From NCBI GenBank assembly GCA_025499705.1, contig JAFMVE010000035.1:1-61609 (forward strand): a DNA stretch of 61,609 nucleotides. The letters are read 5' to 3'. The notes below the pieces were generated by a model. The model was not told where the DNA came from and searched no databases. It saw only the letters and a list, made by a program, of their open reading frames with translations. Both the position numbers and the translations under genes were made by a program. This document shows, piece by piece, positions 1-9,037 of this stretch (position 1 is its first letter; every line of letters begins with the position of its first letter). The stretch comes from Carboxylicivirga caseinilyticus. Lineage in GTDB: Bacteria > Bacteroidota > Bacteroidia > Bacteroidales > Marinilabiliaceae.

Positions 1-493
1 AGTAATAAGTTTTTAATAATAAAGAGGAGTGTGGTGTAAATGAATTAGGAAATTCAAGACAATAAGCTCCTCGATAGGAATCGAGGAGGAGTATATGGAA
101 GGAGGCATTTAAGTTTGTGTAATACATCCTGTATTGTGCTCCTCTTCGTATCTTAACAAAGGTAAATTACTTATCAATTTCGATTGATGAAACCCTGTAG
201 CTATCAGCAATAATTTCTTAACAATAAAGAAGAATGCAGTATAAATGAATTAGGAAATTCAAAGAAATTAGCTCCTCGATTCCTATCGATGAGAAGATCT
301 TTAAGTTTGTGTAATACATACTGTATTGTACTCCCCTTCGTTTCCAAACGAAGGGACATTGACTTATCAATTCCAATTGATAAAAACCTTAGCTATCAGC
401 AATAATTTCTTAATAATAAAGAGTAGTGTAGCTTAATTGAATTAGGAAATTCAAGACAATAAGCTCCTCGATAGGAATCGAGGAGAAGGTTCT
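1..493. repeat. tandem array of hairpin-rich units (about 2.5 copies)
   Basis: No gene is seen here. A unit of roughly 190-205 bases recurs: the word GAATTAGGAAATTC starts near 42, 247 and 439. Each unit is a chain of small hairpins. They are GAATT/AATTC around loop AGGA; arms CTCCTCGAT/ATCGAGGAG at 67-88 and 464-485 with a variant at 272-293; AATACA/TGTATT at 121-135 and 313-327; arms CCCTTCGTTT at 334-355 (second unit only); and TTATCAATT/AATTGATAA at 364-383, which is shorter at 174-187. The array starts 9 bases beyond the wzc stop, so it may act as a 3' processing or termination structure for that transcript. No T-run follows the hairpins, so classical intrinsic termination is not shown. 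Confidence 0.8.
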
Positions 494-2881
494 TTAATCC
501 TCATAGTAGCCATGGCCATAGGTATATCGATAACCATAATTGTATCGATAGTTGTAACCATAACCATATCCTTTCTTCATGCTGAGATCATTCAAAAGGA
601 TACCGACATTTTTAATTCCTTCTTCAGAAATATTTCGTAAGGTCTGTTCCGTAATCTTTTTTATAGAGTGATTTTGTCTAACCAGAAAAATTAAAGAATC
701 AGCATGTCTTGCCAATAGAAACGGATCAGAAACAATCCCCATTGGTGGAGTATCTACAATAATGATATCGAATTCCTTTTTTAATTCCTCAAATAAAGTT
801 TGAGTCTTTGGAGAACTTATCAGTTCTGAAGGATTCGGTGGTATATCACCCGATGGTATAATAGTTAAATTATTTTGCTGATGCTTAACCTTAATTTCAT
901 CGTAAGTGGCCTTACCAATAAGATAATTGGATATGCCAGTTGCTTTATGAGTATCAACCAATTTATTTAGTCCGGGCTTTCTCAGGTCAAAGCCTAGTAT
1001 TACCGTTTTTTTACCACTGATGGCTAATGCAGCTGCAATATTCAATGCACAAAAGGTTTTGCCTTCGCCGGGAATGGAAGAGGTAACACTGACAACCGGA
1101 CAGGGAATATCTTGAGTTAAGAAATCAAGTCTGGTTCGCACTCTCCTGAAACTTTCAGTAATAACAGATTTAGGATGATGCTGCACTACGTTACTTTCTT
1201 CTTTAGAATTATGCAATATTTGTCCGATAATTGGAGATTGGGTTATCTTTTTGATGTCTTCCTCATCCAGTATTTTATTATTAAGCAACTGACGAAGTCC
1301 AATAAATGCTAAAGGAAGAATTAAACCTATCATCAAACCATTTTTATAATTGCCACTAACATTGGGAGCAATCATTCCATTACTTTGTGCGGCTTCCAGA
1401 ACTTTATGATCAGGAGTGTTGGAGGCTTTCTGAATCTGGGCTTCAGACCTTTTACGTAGTAGAAATGTGTAAACTTCATTGTTTAACTCAAACTTACGTT
1501 CTATTCCCAAGAGTTTTCTCTCTGTCTCAGGGAGGGAATACAGTTCTTTTTCATTTTTCTCTTTGTTGCTATTAATTCGATTAATGGTTTCATTAATAAT
1601 ATCGAGTTGACCGTTAATGGTTTTTAATAACGTTTTTGTTGCAACTTCTATTTGTGTTTCTACCTCCCTGTTGGCAAGGTTTAAGTCCTCACTAAATGTA
1701 CCGCGCATGCTTAGCCGTTGTGAGTTCAACTCCATAATCTGACTTATCTGTTCAGATAAGAGATTATTACCGACGTCGTATTGTGCAGGAGCAATAACTT
1801 CATTACCCGAAAAATCGTTTGAGAAGTAATTAATCAGATAATTATAGTACTGCTTTGTTATTTCGTATTGAGCAAGTTGCTGCTCCATATCCTGCAAACC
1901 ACTAAATAGGTATTCTGATTTAGCTGAAACACTTTGAATCTGATTACTGGTTCTGAAATTGCTTAATTCAGACCCGGTAAGGTATAGGGAGTCAGATATC
2001 ACACCTAATTGCTCTTCAATAAATTTGATGGTGTTGGTCGCAATCTGATTCTTCTGTTCAAGGTTTTTAGCGATAAAAACTTTAGCCAGTTGATTCAGGA
2101 AAATGGTATTTTTTAGGTTGTTTTTACCTGTAACTGAAACACGTATTATAGAAGACGTCTCATTAGCTCTGAATGTTCTTAAAGTAGATTTGTAGCTGGC
2201 TGCAATACTTTGAGGATGATTAAAAATAAAATATATCTCCTGCTGCGATGAACTGGTTCCCTTGTGGTTTTCTATCTTGAATCGTCCCCAGGGCATATCA
2301 ATAACTTCTCCAAATCGAAAAGACTGTTCAAAATTCATAGGACCGATACCTGATCCATTTCTGTTATCTTTATAAATGTATGTTCCTGAATTTTCTGTAT
2401 GAACCTTTAATCTGTATTCATTCTTATTAATAAACTCAAGATAGATGGGTGTATTTAAAATTTGTTGATGCAAGGAATCAAAAAAGACCGTAAAAGGTTC
2501 ATCATGATATACTTCGGTATGTTTCATTCTACCTTGAATGAAATAACTTAGATGAAAATCCAGTTGATCAACCGTTTCCTTAATAACGTCCCAGGATGTA
2601 AGAACAGCCATTTGGTTTTCAATGTTCTGCTGTCCCGGAGTAAGGCCAAAACCTTCCATCATATTACCGGTAGGCATCTTTTCACCTTTCTCTTCTATTA
2701 ATAAAGATATGGATGCCCTGTAGGTAGGTTGAATGTAACGGTGAGCAGTATATACAATAGCAATGCTTAATGGTACGGTTATGGCAAATAACCACCAGTA
2801 ATGCAGTAAATCAAATAAAAAATGTTTAGTGTCGAAATTAAAACCGGATGACTGGTTATTATTTGTTTGATTCTGTACCAC
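494..2881 (-). CDS. wzc: Wzc-type polysaccharide co-polymerase / tyrosine autokinase
   Basis: Inner-membrane BY-kinase controlling chain length and export of EPS, expected to work with the outer-membrane protein encoded just upstream. The 795-residue protein has a Wzz-type N-terminus with a membrane helix at about 28-48. A long, largely helical periplasmic region follows, with a second membrane segment near 515-535. The C-terminal CpsD-like kinase shows Walker A SIPGEGKT (602-609), Walker A' with FDLRKP (about 635) and Walker B IIIVDTPP (about 703-711). The tail has 11 tyrosines in the last 25 residues, the usual autophosphorylation cluster. The start is GTG at 2881; no nearby ATG fits. The gene lies 9 bases after the wza-like gene and is surely co-transcribed with it. 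Family assignment is firm; the polymer it serves is inferred from the neighbouring locus. Confidence 0.95.
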   Translation of the reverse strand: MVQNQTNNNQSSGFNFDTKHFLFDLLHYWWLFAITVPLSIAIVYTAHRYIQPTYRASISLLIEEKGEKMPTGNMMEGFGLTPGQQNIENQMAVLTSWDVIKETVDQLDFHLSYFIQGRMKHTEVYHDEPFTVFFDSLHQQILNTPIYLEFINKNEYRLKVHTENSGTYIYKDNRNGSGIGPMNFEQSFRFGEVIDMPWGRFKIENHKGTSSSQQEIYFIFNHPQSIAASYKSTLRTFRANETSSIIRVSVTGKNNLKNTIFLNQLAKVFIAKNLEQKNQIATNTIKFIEEQLGVISDSLYLTGSELSNFRTSNQIQSVSAKSEYLFSGLQDMEQQLAQYEITKQYYNYLINYFSNDFSGNEVIAPAQYDVGNNLLSEQISQIMELNSQRLSMRGTFSEDLNLANREVETQIEVATKTLLKTINGQLDIINETINRINSNKEKNEKELYSLPETERKLLGIERKFELNNEVYTFLLRKRSEAQIQKASNTPDHKVLEAAQSNGMIAPNVSGNYKNGLMIGLILPLAFIGLRQLLNNKILDEEDIKKITQSPIIGQILHNSKEESNVVQHHPKSVITESFRRVRTRLDFLTQDIPCPVVSVTSSIPGEGKTFCALNIAAALAISGKKTVILGFDLRKPGLNKLVDTHKATGISNYLIGKATYDEIKVKHQQNNLTIIPSGDIPPNPSELISSPKTQTLFEELKKEFDIIIVDTPPMGIVSDPFLLARHADSLIFLVRQNHSIKKITEQTLRNISEEGIKNVGILLNDLSMKKGYGYGYNYRYNYGYRYTYGHGYYED

Positions 2882-2890
2882 TCTTTTAAT

Positions 2891-3697
2891 TTATTTGATG
2901 ATTGTATTAATTGTCAGGTAAAGTGCCAATAAACCTGTTATGATACCCAAAGAGAAGGATTCTCCAATGCCAAACTGTTTAGCCCGCATAGGTCTAACAT
3001 ATAACATATCATTCGGGTAGATATAGTAATATTCAGAATTGACTATGTTTTTATCTGTCAGATCAATGGTATAAGTTATCGGACCTTCAGGTAGTTGACG
3101 TAGTAGCTGTAATTTCTTTTGCTTACCATATGGGGTTACTCCACCGGCAATGGCTACAGCTTCAAAAATGGTTATCTGTTCCTTGGTCATATTCTGAACT
3201 CCCTGGTTACGGAATTCACCAAGAGTAGTGAAAGTGTTAGTTGCCAGTTTGAATGTGAGGCTGTATTCTTTTAAAAATGGTTTTAAGGCCTCTTTTACTT
3301 TGTCTTTTCCTTGTACCACATTACAGTCTTTCAAATTAATTTTACCAACATAGGGGAAATCAATGTTCATACTATCATCTATCTGATAATAGAAGAAGGT
3401 TTGATTTTGTTGGCTTCCCCCCATACTACTATTTCTGCTTTGATTAAAAAAATCGGAAATCTTTTCATCAGGTGTTGATACATTTATAAAAAGGTAGTCG
3501 TTAGGCTGTAAAATATATTGGTCAGTAATTCCCTTCAAATTACTATATGGATTATCATAGTTTTTATCTGTACTATGATCCTGTAGCAAAACGATTTCTT
3601 TCTGCGGGATACAACTGAATAAAGTGGACAGGAGAACAATCCCTGATAAAAACAGATATTTGTTTTTATTGTTTATGGTAGAAAAGAATGAATACAT
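2891..3697 (-). CDS. wza: Wza-type polysaccharide export outer-membrane lipoprotein
   Basis: Poly_export/SLBB family protein of 268 residues, predicted to form or line the outer-membrane exit channel for the polysaccharide. The N-terminus has a hydrophobic signal ending in a lipobox-like LFSC, with the acceptor cysteine at about 29. The Poly_export region (YILQPNDYLFINV, about 60-75) follows, then an SLBB-like segment (ITIFEAVAIAGGVTPYG, about 175-190). A C-terminal hydrophobic stretch (about 248-265) ends the protein, as in short Bacteroidota Wza homologues. It is first in a two-gene operon with wzc. A TAnnTTTG match on the minus strand at 3738-3745 could be its -7 box, but no convincing -33 box was seen. 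Confidence 0.92.
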   Translation of the reverse strand: MYSFFSTINNKNKYLFLSGIVLLSTLFSCIPQKEIVLLQDHSTDKNYDNPYSNLKGITDQYILQPNDYLFINVSTPDEKISDFFNQSRNSSMGGSQQNQTFFYYQIDDSMNIDFPYVGKINLKDCNVVQGKDKVKEALKPFLKEYSLTFKLATNTFTTLGEFRNQGVQNMTKEQITIFEAVAIAGGVTPYGKQKKLQLLRQLPEGPITYTIDLTDKNIVNSEYYYIYPNDMLYVRPMRAKQFGIGESFSLGIITGLLALYLTINTIIK

Positions 3698-3865
3698 TAG
3701 ATTATTATCGTCTGTGAGTTTTCAAATTAATAGTTATCAAAAATAAGCTTTTCTGAATGAATTGTAGCTTACAATCTTACTTTTTTGTAACTCGTTTCAT
3801 TTGTAGAATAGTCAAAATACAAATTAAGAGGGTATTGTTATTAATTGGTGATAGAAATTCATTTT

Positions 3866-4078
3866 ATGGAAAAAATTGGAAAAGAAATAAGTATTGAGGC
3901 CTTGGTTGAGATAATTCCTTTATCTGTAAGATACTTAAGTAAGAAAGGAATAACCTGTATTGCCTGTGGCGAACCAGTATGGGGAACACTTGAAGAAGTG
4001 GCATTGGAAAAAGGATTTTCTAAGCAACAAATTGATCAGTTTGTGGAAGAACTTAATAAGATGATGGATAATGGTTAA
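3866..4078 (+). CDS. small DUF1858-like protein
   Basis: A 70-residue soluble protein resembling the DUF1858 family. It carries the typical core: a proline-led helix, then GITCIACGEPVWGTLEEVA, then a helix ending in EELN. The CxxC pair could bind a metal or act in redox, but the function of the family is not established. An in-frame TTG lies seven codons upstream (3845); the ATG at 3866 is preferred because it begins the conserved part. It is divergent from wza/wzc and precedes the WecA-like gene by about 360 bases, so it may not belong to the EPS pathway. Confidence 0.7.
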   Translation: MEKIGKEISIEALVEIIPLSVRYLSKKGITCIACGEPVWGTLEEVALEKGFSKQQIDQFVEELNKMMDNG

Positions 4079-4436
4079 TTATTAAGGGTTAGTTGTTAAT
4101 TGTGAGTGATTTGATGTATGTGTATATTGTGAATGATGAATTGATTTGGTCTGAAATTAACTAAGTTCTATGTATTTTAACTTCTTTGGGATTAATTATG
4201 GCTAGTTTTGACTGATTTCAATTCAATAAGTATGAATGACGAGTTGGTGTCTTATCTTTTGATGAAGTATACACGTTTTTTACATTAGGTAAGTTGTTGA
4301 AATATTGTGTTAATGACTGATTTTTTATGTTGAACCCTTCAAAAAACAGAACTAACATTGTATTTCTCCGTATATATTTAGTGTTAAACAGAAAATGCTT
4401 GCTATTTTTGCAAGAACTTTGGACAGAAATAATTTT
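4079..4436. other. intergenic region without recognisable gene
   Basis: About 360 bases, very rich in A and T. It holds loose TTAATTGTTAGTTGTTAA-type words just after the DUF1858 gene, and no open frame or clear hairpin terminator. It presumably contains the promoter of the WecA-like gene, but I could not fix its position. Confidence 0.4.
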
Positions 4437-5561
4437 ATGAACGAATTAACAATTCAACTCTTAATACCCTTCGCTACTTTTTTATCATTTATTGTAGTGT
4501 TTCTTTCGATACCAACTATCCTCAGGGTGGCTAAGATGAAAAACCTTTTTGATGAGCCCAACAAAAGAACGGTTCATCGGGTGAAAATTCCAACACTGGG
4601 TGGTATGGCTATATTTATTGGGTTTATTTTTACCTATACGTTGTTTGTTGACTGGTTTAAATTTCCTCATATCCCCTTCTTAACTCCTGCTTTGGTAATC
4701 ATTTTTGCCATTGGCATTAAAGATGATATTCTGGCAACAGCTCCTATGGTCAAGTTAGGAGGTCAATTGCTGGCAGCCTTAATCATTGTTGGTTTGGGAC
4801 AAGTTGTTCTGACTGATTTTCATGGTTTCTTTGGTATTCAACCCAATGCTTTTTGGGGAACGATCTTTACGATTTTTACCATTATTTTTTTAGTGAATGG
4901 GTTTAACCTGATTGATGGAATTGATGGTTTGGCAGCGGTAACCGGAATCATCACCTTGTTTTCATTTTCTATCTGGTTTTTTATTAATGGTGAATATCAT
5001 ATTCCTGTTATGGCTGCAGCATTAATTGGTGGATTACTGGCTTTTGCCTATTATAATATTTTCTCAAAAAGGCAGAAAATATTTATGGGTGATACAGGGT
5101 CGTTGGTATTAGGGTTTCTGGTAGCTGTTGTTGCCATTCGGTTCAGTGAATTAAATGCTGTAGCTCATAGATCAATGCTTACTTATCAGATGAATAGTGC
5201 TCCGGCTGTAGCGATGGCCATTTTAATTGTTCCATTTATTGATACGGTTAGAGTTTTCTTTCTCAGGGTTTCGCAAGGGAACTCACCATTTATGGCCGAT
5301 AAAAATCATATTCATCACCGGATGCTGGCATTGGGATTTACACATCTTCAGGTTTCATTGATTATTGGAGCTGTCAATATTGCTTTTGTTATTCTTGGTT
5401 TTTCACTTCGAAATATAGGAATGCTAAAGTTGACAATTTTAGTATTTACTTTGGGTATGACAGTTGCCTATATTCCATCCTGGGTACTGTATTATAAAAA
5501 GCGTCACCTTATTCGACGATTAAAACAGATAAAGAATAAAGCAAATATGTTTATTTTTTAG
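4437..5561 (+). CDS. WecA/MraY-family undecaprenyl-phosphate sugar-1-phosphate transferase
   Basis: Polytopic inner-membrane enzyme that should start repeat-unit synthesis by moving a HexNAc-1-phosphate from UDP-sugar to undecaprenyl phosphate. It has about 10-11 hydrophobic segments and the family motifs in order: DEPNKRTVHRVKIPTLGG near the N-terminus, the catalytic NGFNLIDGIDGLA, FMGDTGSL in a cytoplasmic loop, and HIHHRML (the HxxH-type substrate loop). The ATG at 4437 (374 residues) is preferred over an in-frame ATG at 4395, whose extra 14 residues look unlike the family. It is the only initiating transferase seen in the locus. Sugar specificity (GlcNAc, GalNAc, FucNAc or other) cannot be read from sequence alone. 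Confidence 0.92.
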   Translation: MNELTIQLLIPFATFLSFIVVFLSIPTILRVAKMKNLFDEPNKRTVHRVKIPTLGGMAIFIGFIFTYTLFVDWFKFPHIPFLTPALVIIFAIGIKDDILATAPMVKLGGQLLAALIIVGLGQVVLTDFHGFFGIQPNAFWGTIFTIFTIIFLVNGFNLIDGIDGLAAVTGIITLFSFSIWFFINGEYHIPVMAAALIGGLLAFAYYNIFSKRQKIFMGDTGSLVLGFLVAVVAIRFSELNAVAHRSMLTYQMNSAPAVAMAILIVPFIDTVRVFFLRVSQGNSPFMADKNHIHHRMLALGFTHLQVSLIIGAVNIAFVILGFSLRNIGMLKLTILVFTLGMTVAYIPSWVLYYKKRHLIRRLKQIKNKANMFIF

Positions 5562-5653
5562 TGCAATTAGAGTCCTAGCTTTAAATAAATTAAAAGGGAA
5601 TGTGTATTTCCGATTCGTGATTCTTTATGGTTAAATTTAAGTCTAAATACTAA

Positions 5654-6772
5654 ATGATGAAGAATCAAGAAGCTCTTAAAAAGGAAATCGTAGAGGACTT
5701 AATATTACTAAATCGAATTGAGGATAAATCTGTTGACTACAATAAATTTCTACCTAAAGAACTTATAAAATATGGGCTTAAGCATGGTGTCGGGGCCAAT
5801 ATTTACTATCTAATAAAAAAAGGAAGAATCACCGGAGTTGACCAACAAGATTTAATTGAGTGGAAAAAAAACTATCTTCATGCATCTTTGCAGTTTCAGA
5901 TTAAATTTCAGGCCTTCCTTCAGATTCAAAAATTATTCGATGAAAACAATATCCCGTTAATAACATTAAAGGGGTTTGCATTAGCGATATCTTTATATGA
6001 GGAAGAGGGTGTCAGACCTATGGGAGATCTGGATATTCTGGTTCCTGAAGATAAAGGGCAACTGGCTTTATCTGTTTTACTAAAAGCTGGTGCTAAACAG
6101 GTTCATACACCACGTTCGGTTTTGCACGAGAAGGTACATTCTCATGTAAGGGCCATTGTTTTTAATGGTGTATTAATTGAGATACATCAACGTTTGTTTT
6201 CTCTTGGAAATCCATATTATGTGCCTACTTATAAATGCTTTGAAACATATAAGTCAATTAACTATCATAATAAAGAGATAAATGTATTAAGCGATGTAAT
6301 GATGGGGTATCATCTTATTTGTCATGCTGCCTATAATATTAAAAATGGGGGGCTTCGTTTCGGATGGTTACTTGATATTGCTTTATTACTATCGAGACAA
6401 AAAGATATTGAGACATATACTGAACAAATACTTAAAATGTTTACTGGAACAAAGAAAGAAATGTTAGATATCCTGATGATGTCTTCCGTATTGTTAGTTT
6501 CAGATGAGAGGAATAAATTATTATTTGGTAATGATGAATACTCAATAAAAGAGCTAATCAGTATAAAGATGCTCGAAAAAGATTCAAAAAAACTCCATAA
6601 AGTGAATAATTTGAAGGAGATATTGAATCAGCCGGGATTTAGAAATAAAATTCTGATGACATGGTTTGAATTATTTCCGTCAAAAGAATATATGATTGAA
6701 TGGAATAATCACCAGGATGATTTTTTACTTAAGCTTTATTTGAAAAGGTTGTTTCATATTCATGATAAGTAG
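5654..6772 (+). CDS. nucleotidyltransferase-fold protein of EPS loci
   Basis: A 372-residue cytoplasmic protein of the uncharacterised nucleotidyltransferase type (NTP_transf_5-like, PF14907). The key signature is RPMGDLDILVPED at about 123-135, the G-x-DxDxLV pattern of the polymerase-beta-like fold, preceded by PLITLKGFALA. The rest is mainly helical. Such proteins recur in Bacteroidota and other polysaccharide clusters; their substrate is unknown. It lies about 90 bases after the WecA-like gene in the same direction, so co-transcription is likely. It should not be confused with sugar-nucleotide pyrophosphorylases: no such motif is present. Confidence 0.75.
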   Translation: MMKNQEALKKEIVEDLILLNRIEDKSVDYNKFLPKELIKYGLKHGVGANIYYLIKKGRITGVDQQDLIEWKKNYLHASLQFQIKFQAFLQIQKLFDENNIPLITLKGFALAISLYEEEGVRPMGDLDILVPEDKGQLALSVLLKAGAKQVHTPRSVLHEKVHSHVRAIVFNGVLIEIHQRLFSLGNPYYVPTYKCFETYKSINYHNKEINVLSDVMMGYHLICHAAYNIKNGGLRFGWLLDIALLLSRQKDIETYTEQILKMFTGTKKEMLDILMMSSVLLVSDERNKLLFGNDEYSIKELISIKMLEKDSKKLHKVNNLKEILNQPGFRNKILMTWFELFPSKEYMIEWNNHQDDFLLKLYLKRLFHIHDK

Positions 6773-6916
6773 AATTACCTCCTTAATGTCTTAATGTAAC
6801 AAGTGCTTAATAATGTGTTAGTTTAACTGCTGTTTTTAGTCTGAAATATTCAGCCATATCCTACTTTTCTATTAACTGCTGACTACTCCCTACTTACTAA
6901 TTACTATCTTCGTACT

Positions 6917-8149
6917 ATGAGTCAACAACTAGCAAAAAAGAAAATATTAATCTTTATTGATTGGTTTTTACCGGGTTATAAAGCGGGTGGTCCTGTGCGG
7001 TCAATGGCCAATATGGTGGAATATCTAAAGGATGAATATGAATTTTATATTGTTACCCGAAATACGGATTATACTGAAACATTACCTTACCATGGGATTA
7101 ATAGTAATTCGTGGGTAGAATTTATACCTGGTGTAATGGTCAATTATGCAGATACTAAACATCAGAATAAAACTGTTTTTTTTAAATTACTAAAAGAGAT
7201 TCAACCTGATATTGTATATATAAATGGGGTTTATTCATGGAAATTTTCCATTTTACCATTGCTGATCACCAATAATTATGGAGTTAAGAAGGTTGTAGTT
7301 GCATCCAGAGGGATGTTGGCTCAAAGCGCGATTGATGTGAAAGGTGGTAAAAAGCAGTTATTTCTAAAATTAGCAAGAATTTTGGGACTGTACCGGAATG
7401 TAATTTTTCATGCAACCAACGAAAAAGAAAAGCAGGATATTGAAAAGGCATTGGGTAAAGGTTTGAAGATTAAAATAGCGGATAATTTACCAACTAAAGA
7501 ATTTATACCATTTAAAGAAATTATAAAAACCGGGGGAGTGTTAAAACTTGTTAGCCTGGCTCGTATCTCACCTGAAAAAAACACTTTGTATGCCCTTGAA
7601 CGATTATTGGAATGCAAAGATTTAAAAGGTTCAATTCAGTTTGACTTATACGGACAAATATACAATGACGATTATTGGAAATATTGTAAGAATATTATTA
7701 GTCAGTTGCCGGAGAATATTAAGGTGGAATATAAAGGAACAGTGGATGCAGATATTGTAGGAGAGACTATTCAAAAGTATCATGCATTATACTTACCTAC
7801 AAGAGGAGAAAATTTTGGACATGTGATATTGGAAAGTTTTATGGCGGGGAGGCCAGTTCTTATTAGCGATCAGACTCCATGGAGAGGTTTGGAAAAACAA
7901 TATTGTGGGTGGGATATTAGCTTACAGGCAGTAGAGGATAGGCAGAAGGCAGAAGTGAAGAGACTTGAGGATAGAGAGTTTAGTTCGAAGACCGAAGTTA
8001 GTGGTTGGTCATCCGCACTTGCTCAGTTGGTTGAGATGGAGCAGGAGGAGTTTTATAAATGGTGCGAAGGAGCAAGAAAAAGAGCTGATAAATTTGTAAA
8101 TGATCCTGAGTTACGGGAAGGGTATAAGAGGTTGTTTAATGATTTGTAA
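6917..8149 (+). CDS. GT4-type glycosyltransferase with low-complexity insertion
   Basis: A 410-residue GT-B glycosyltransferase. The N-terminal domain begins with FIDWFLPGYKAGGPVRS, the glycine-rich acceptor loop. The C-terminal domain starts at LVSLARISPEKN and contains PTRGENFGHVILESFMAGRPVLIS, the conserved E-x7-E nucleotide-sugar region. After CGWDIS comes a charged stretch of about 25 residues (QAVEDRQKAEVKRLEDRE and on, encoded at about 7925-7995) that seems extra for the family, and its DNA is purine-rich low-complexity sequence. The reading frame then resumes with a normal C-terminus. Substrate unknown; role in the EPS is inferred from context. Confidence 0.9.
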   Translation: MSQQLAKKKILIFIDWFLPGYKAGGPVRSMANMVEYLKDEYEFYIVTRNTDYTETLPYHGINSNSWVEFIPGVMVNYADTKHQNKTVFFKLLKEIQPDIVYINGVYSWKFSILPLLITNNYGVKKVVVASRGMLAQSAIDVKGGKKQLFLKLARILGLYRNVIFHATNEKEKQDIEKALGKGLKIKIADNLPTKEFIPFKEIIKTGGVLKLVSLARISPEKNTLYALERLLECKDLKGSIQFDLYGQIYNDDYWKYCKNIISQLPENIKVEYKGTVDADIVGETIQKYHALYLPTRGENFGHVILESFMAGRPVLISDQTPWRGLEKQYCGWDISLQAVEDRQKAEVKRLEDREFSSKTEVSGWSSALAQLVEMEQEEFYKWCEGARKRADKFVNDPELREGYKRLFNDL

Positions 8150-8163
8150 CGGTTAGATATGAT

Positions 8164-8961
8164 ATGTCGCAACCATCAGAAAAAATAGACCTGGGAAGTT
8201 TCTATCACATTTATAACAGAGGCATTAATAGTTGTAATCTCTTTATGATGGAAGATGATTATAGACATTTGTTATTACTATATGAGAAATATATTGACCC
8301 GATTGCAGAGATCTATTCGTACGTATTACTTCCCAATCATATTCATTTATTGGTAAGGATTAAAGAGAATGTGAGGTATAAGTATTCAATGGAGGAGATT
8401 AAAAAGGTCAACACACGAAACGTTGTCAGGTCTATAGACGCTGACAAGTTTGGCGACGCTGTCGGGTTAGAAATAAATAAATGGGAAACGGTTTCTTTAC
8501 CTGACGGCGCCGAAGGCCCGTCAGCGTTAAAAGAGAACGGTGACCATTCAGCGTTAAAAGAAAACGATTTGTCTAACCCTGCCAGATCTGCTGATGCTGG
8601 CAGGTTAGACACTGTCAGGTTGCCGGATGCAACAAGACATTTCTCTCATTTTTTTAATGCTTATGCAAAATATTACAATACAAGATACAACAGACATGGA
8701 GCTTTGTTTGAAAGGCCTTTTAAACGTAAGCGTGTTGATTCAAATGAATACCTGAAGAACCTGCTAATTTATATTCATACTAATCCTGTACACCATGGTT
8801 TTGTATCCAACGCTTTAGAATATGGATGGAGTAGTTATCTTGATTATTTAACTGGAACTAATCCCATTTATCAGCGTTGTATGGAAGATTATTTTGGAGA
8901 TATTAATAATTTTAGAGCATGTCATCAATCAATTGATTTTGATGAAGATATTTTTGATTAA
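8164..8961 (+). CDS. REP-associated Y1 tyrosine transposase (RAYT) with internal REP-like insertions
   Basis: IS200-like single-strand transposase of 265 residues. It shows the N-terminal FYHIYNRG, the HUH motif in LLPNHIHLLV (about 58-67), a downstream FFNAYAKYYNTRYNRHGALF with the likely catalytic tyrosine, and LIYIHTNPV. The family is usually 180-240 residues. The excess lies in the middle (about residues 85-158), where the DNA (8421-8611) is a string of GC-richer palindromes like the one just downstream of the gene (8972-9010). The frame stays open across them. The gene sits between two glycosyltransferase genes. Whether the enlarged enzyme is active is uncertain; the conserved parts are intact. 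Confidence 0.9.
   Translation: MSQPSEKIDLGSFYHIYNRGINSCNLFMMEDDYRHLLLLYEKYIDPIAEIYSYVLLPNHIHLLVRIKENVRYKYSMEEIKKVNTRNVVRSIDADKFGDAVGLEINKWETVSLPDGAEGPSALKENGDHSALKENDLSNPARSADAGRLDTVRLPDATRHFSHFFNAYAKYYNTRYNRHGALFERPFKRKRVDSNEYLKNLLIYIHTNPVHHGFVSNALEYGWSSYLDYLTGTNPIYQRCMEDYFGDINNFRACHQSIDFDEDIFD
8421..8611. repeat. REP-like palindromes inside the transposase reading frame
   Basis: Three imperfect palindromes are visible. TTGTCAG/CTGACAA arms lie at 8423-8447 around a TCTATAGA core. CTGACGG/CCCGTCAG arms lie at about 8501-8524. TCTAACCCTGCCAG/CTGGCAGGTTAGA arms lie at 8572-8609 with one bulged base. A direct repeat TCAGCGTTAAAAGA occurs twice between the second and third (8521 and 8548). All share CTGAC/GTCAG or CTGNCAGG words with the downstream element. 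Confidence 0.75.
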
Positions 8962-8971
8962 TAACCAAAAT

Positions 8972-9010
8972 GCCAACGCTGTCATGACTGCTGACGCTGA
9001 CAGGGTTGGC
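8972..9010. repeat. REP-like palindrome downstream of the transposase gene
   Basis: Arms GCCAACGCTGTCA and TGACAGGGTTGGC (one mismatch) flank a short loop containing CTGCTGACGC. The loop resembles the CTGCTGATGC loop of the internal copy at 8572-8609. Its position 10 bases after the stop codon fits the usual RAYT/REP arrangement. Confidence 0.75.
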
Positions 9011-9037
9011 AAGTTGGTATGATAATTATGAAATACA

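Noticed and set aside
1-493. CRISPR array
   Set aside because: The repeats are about 190-205 bases apart, the units are similar over their whole length rather than alternating with unique spacers, and no cas gene is present.
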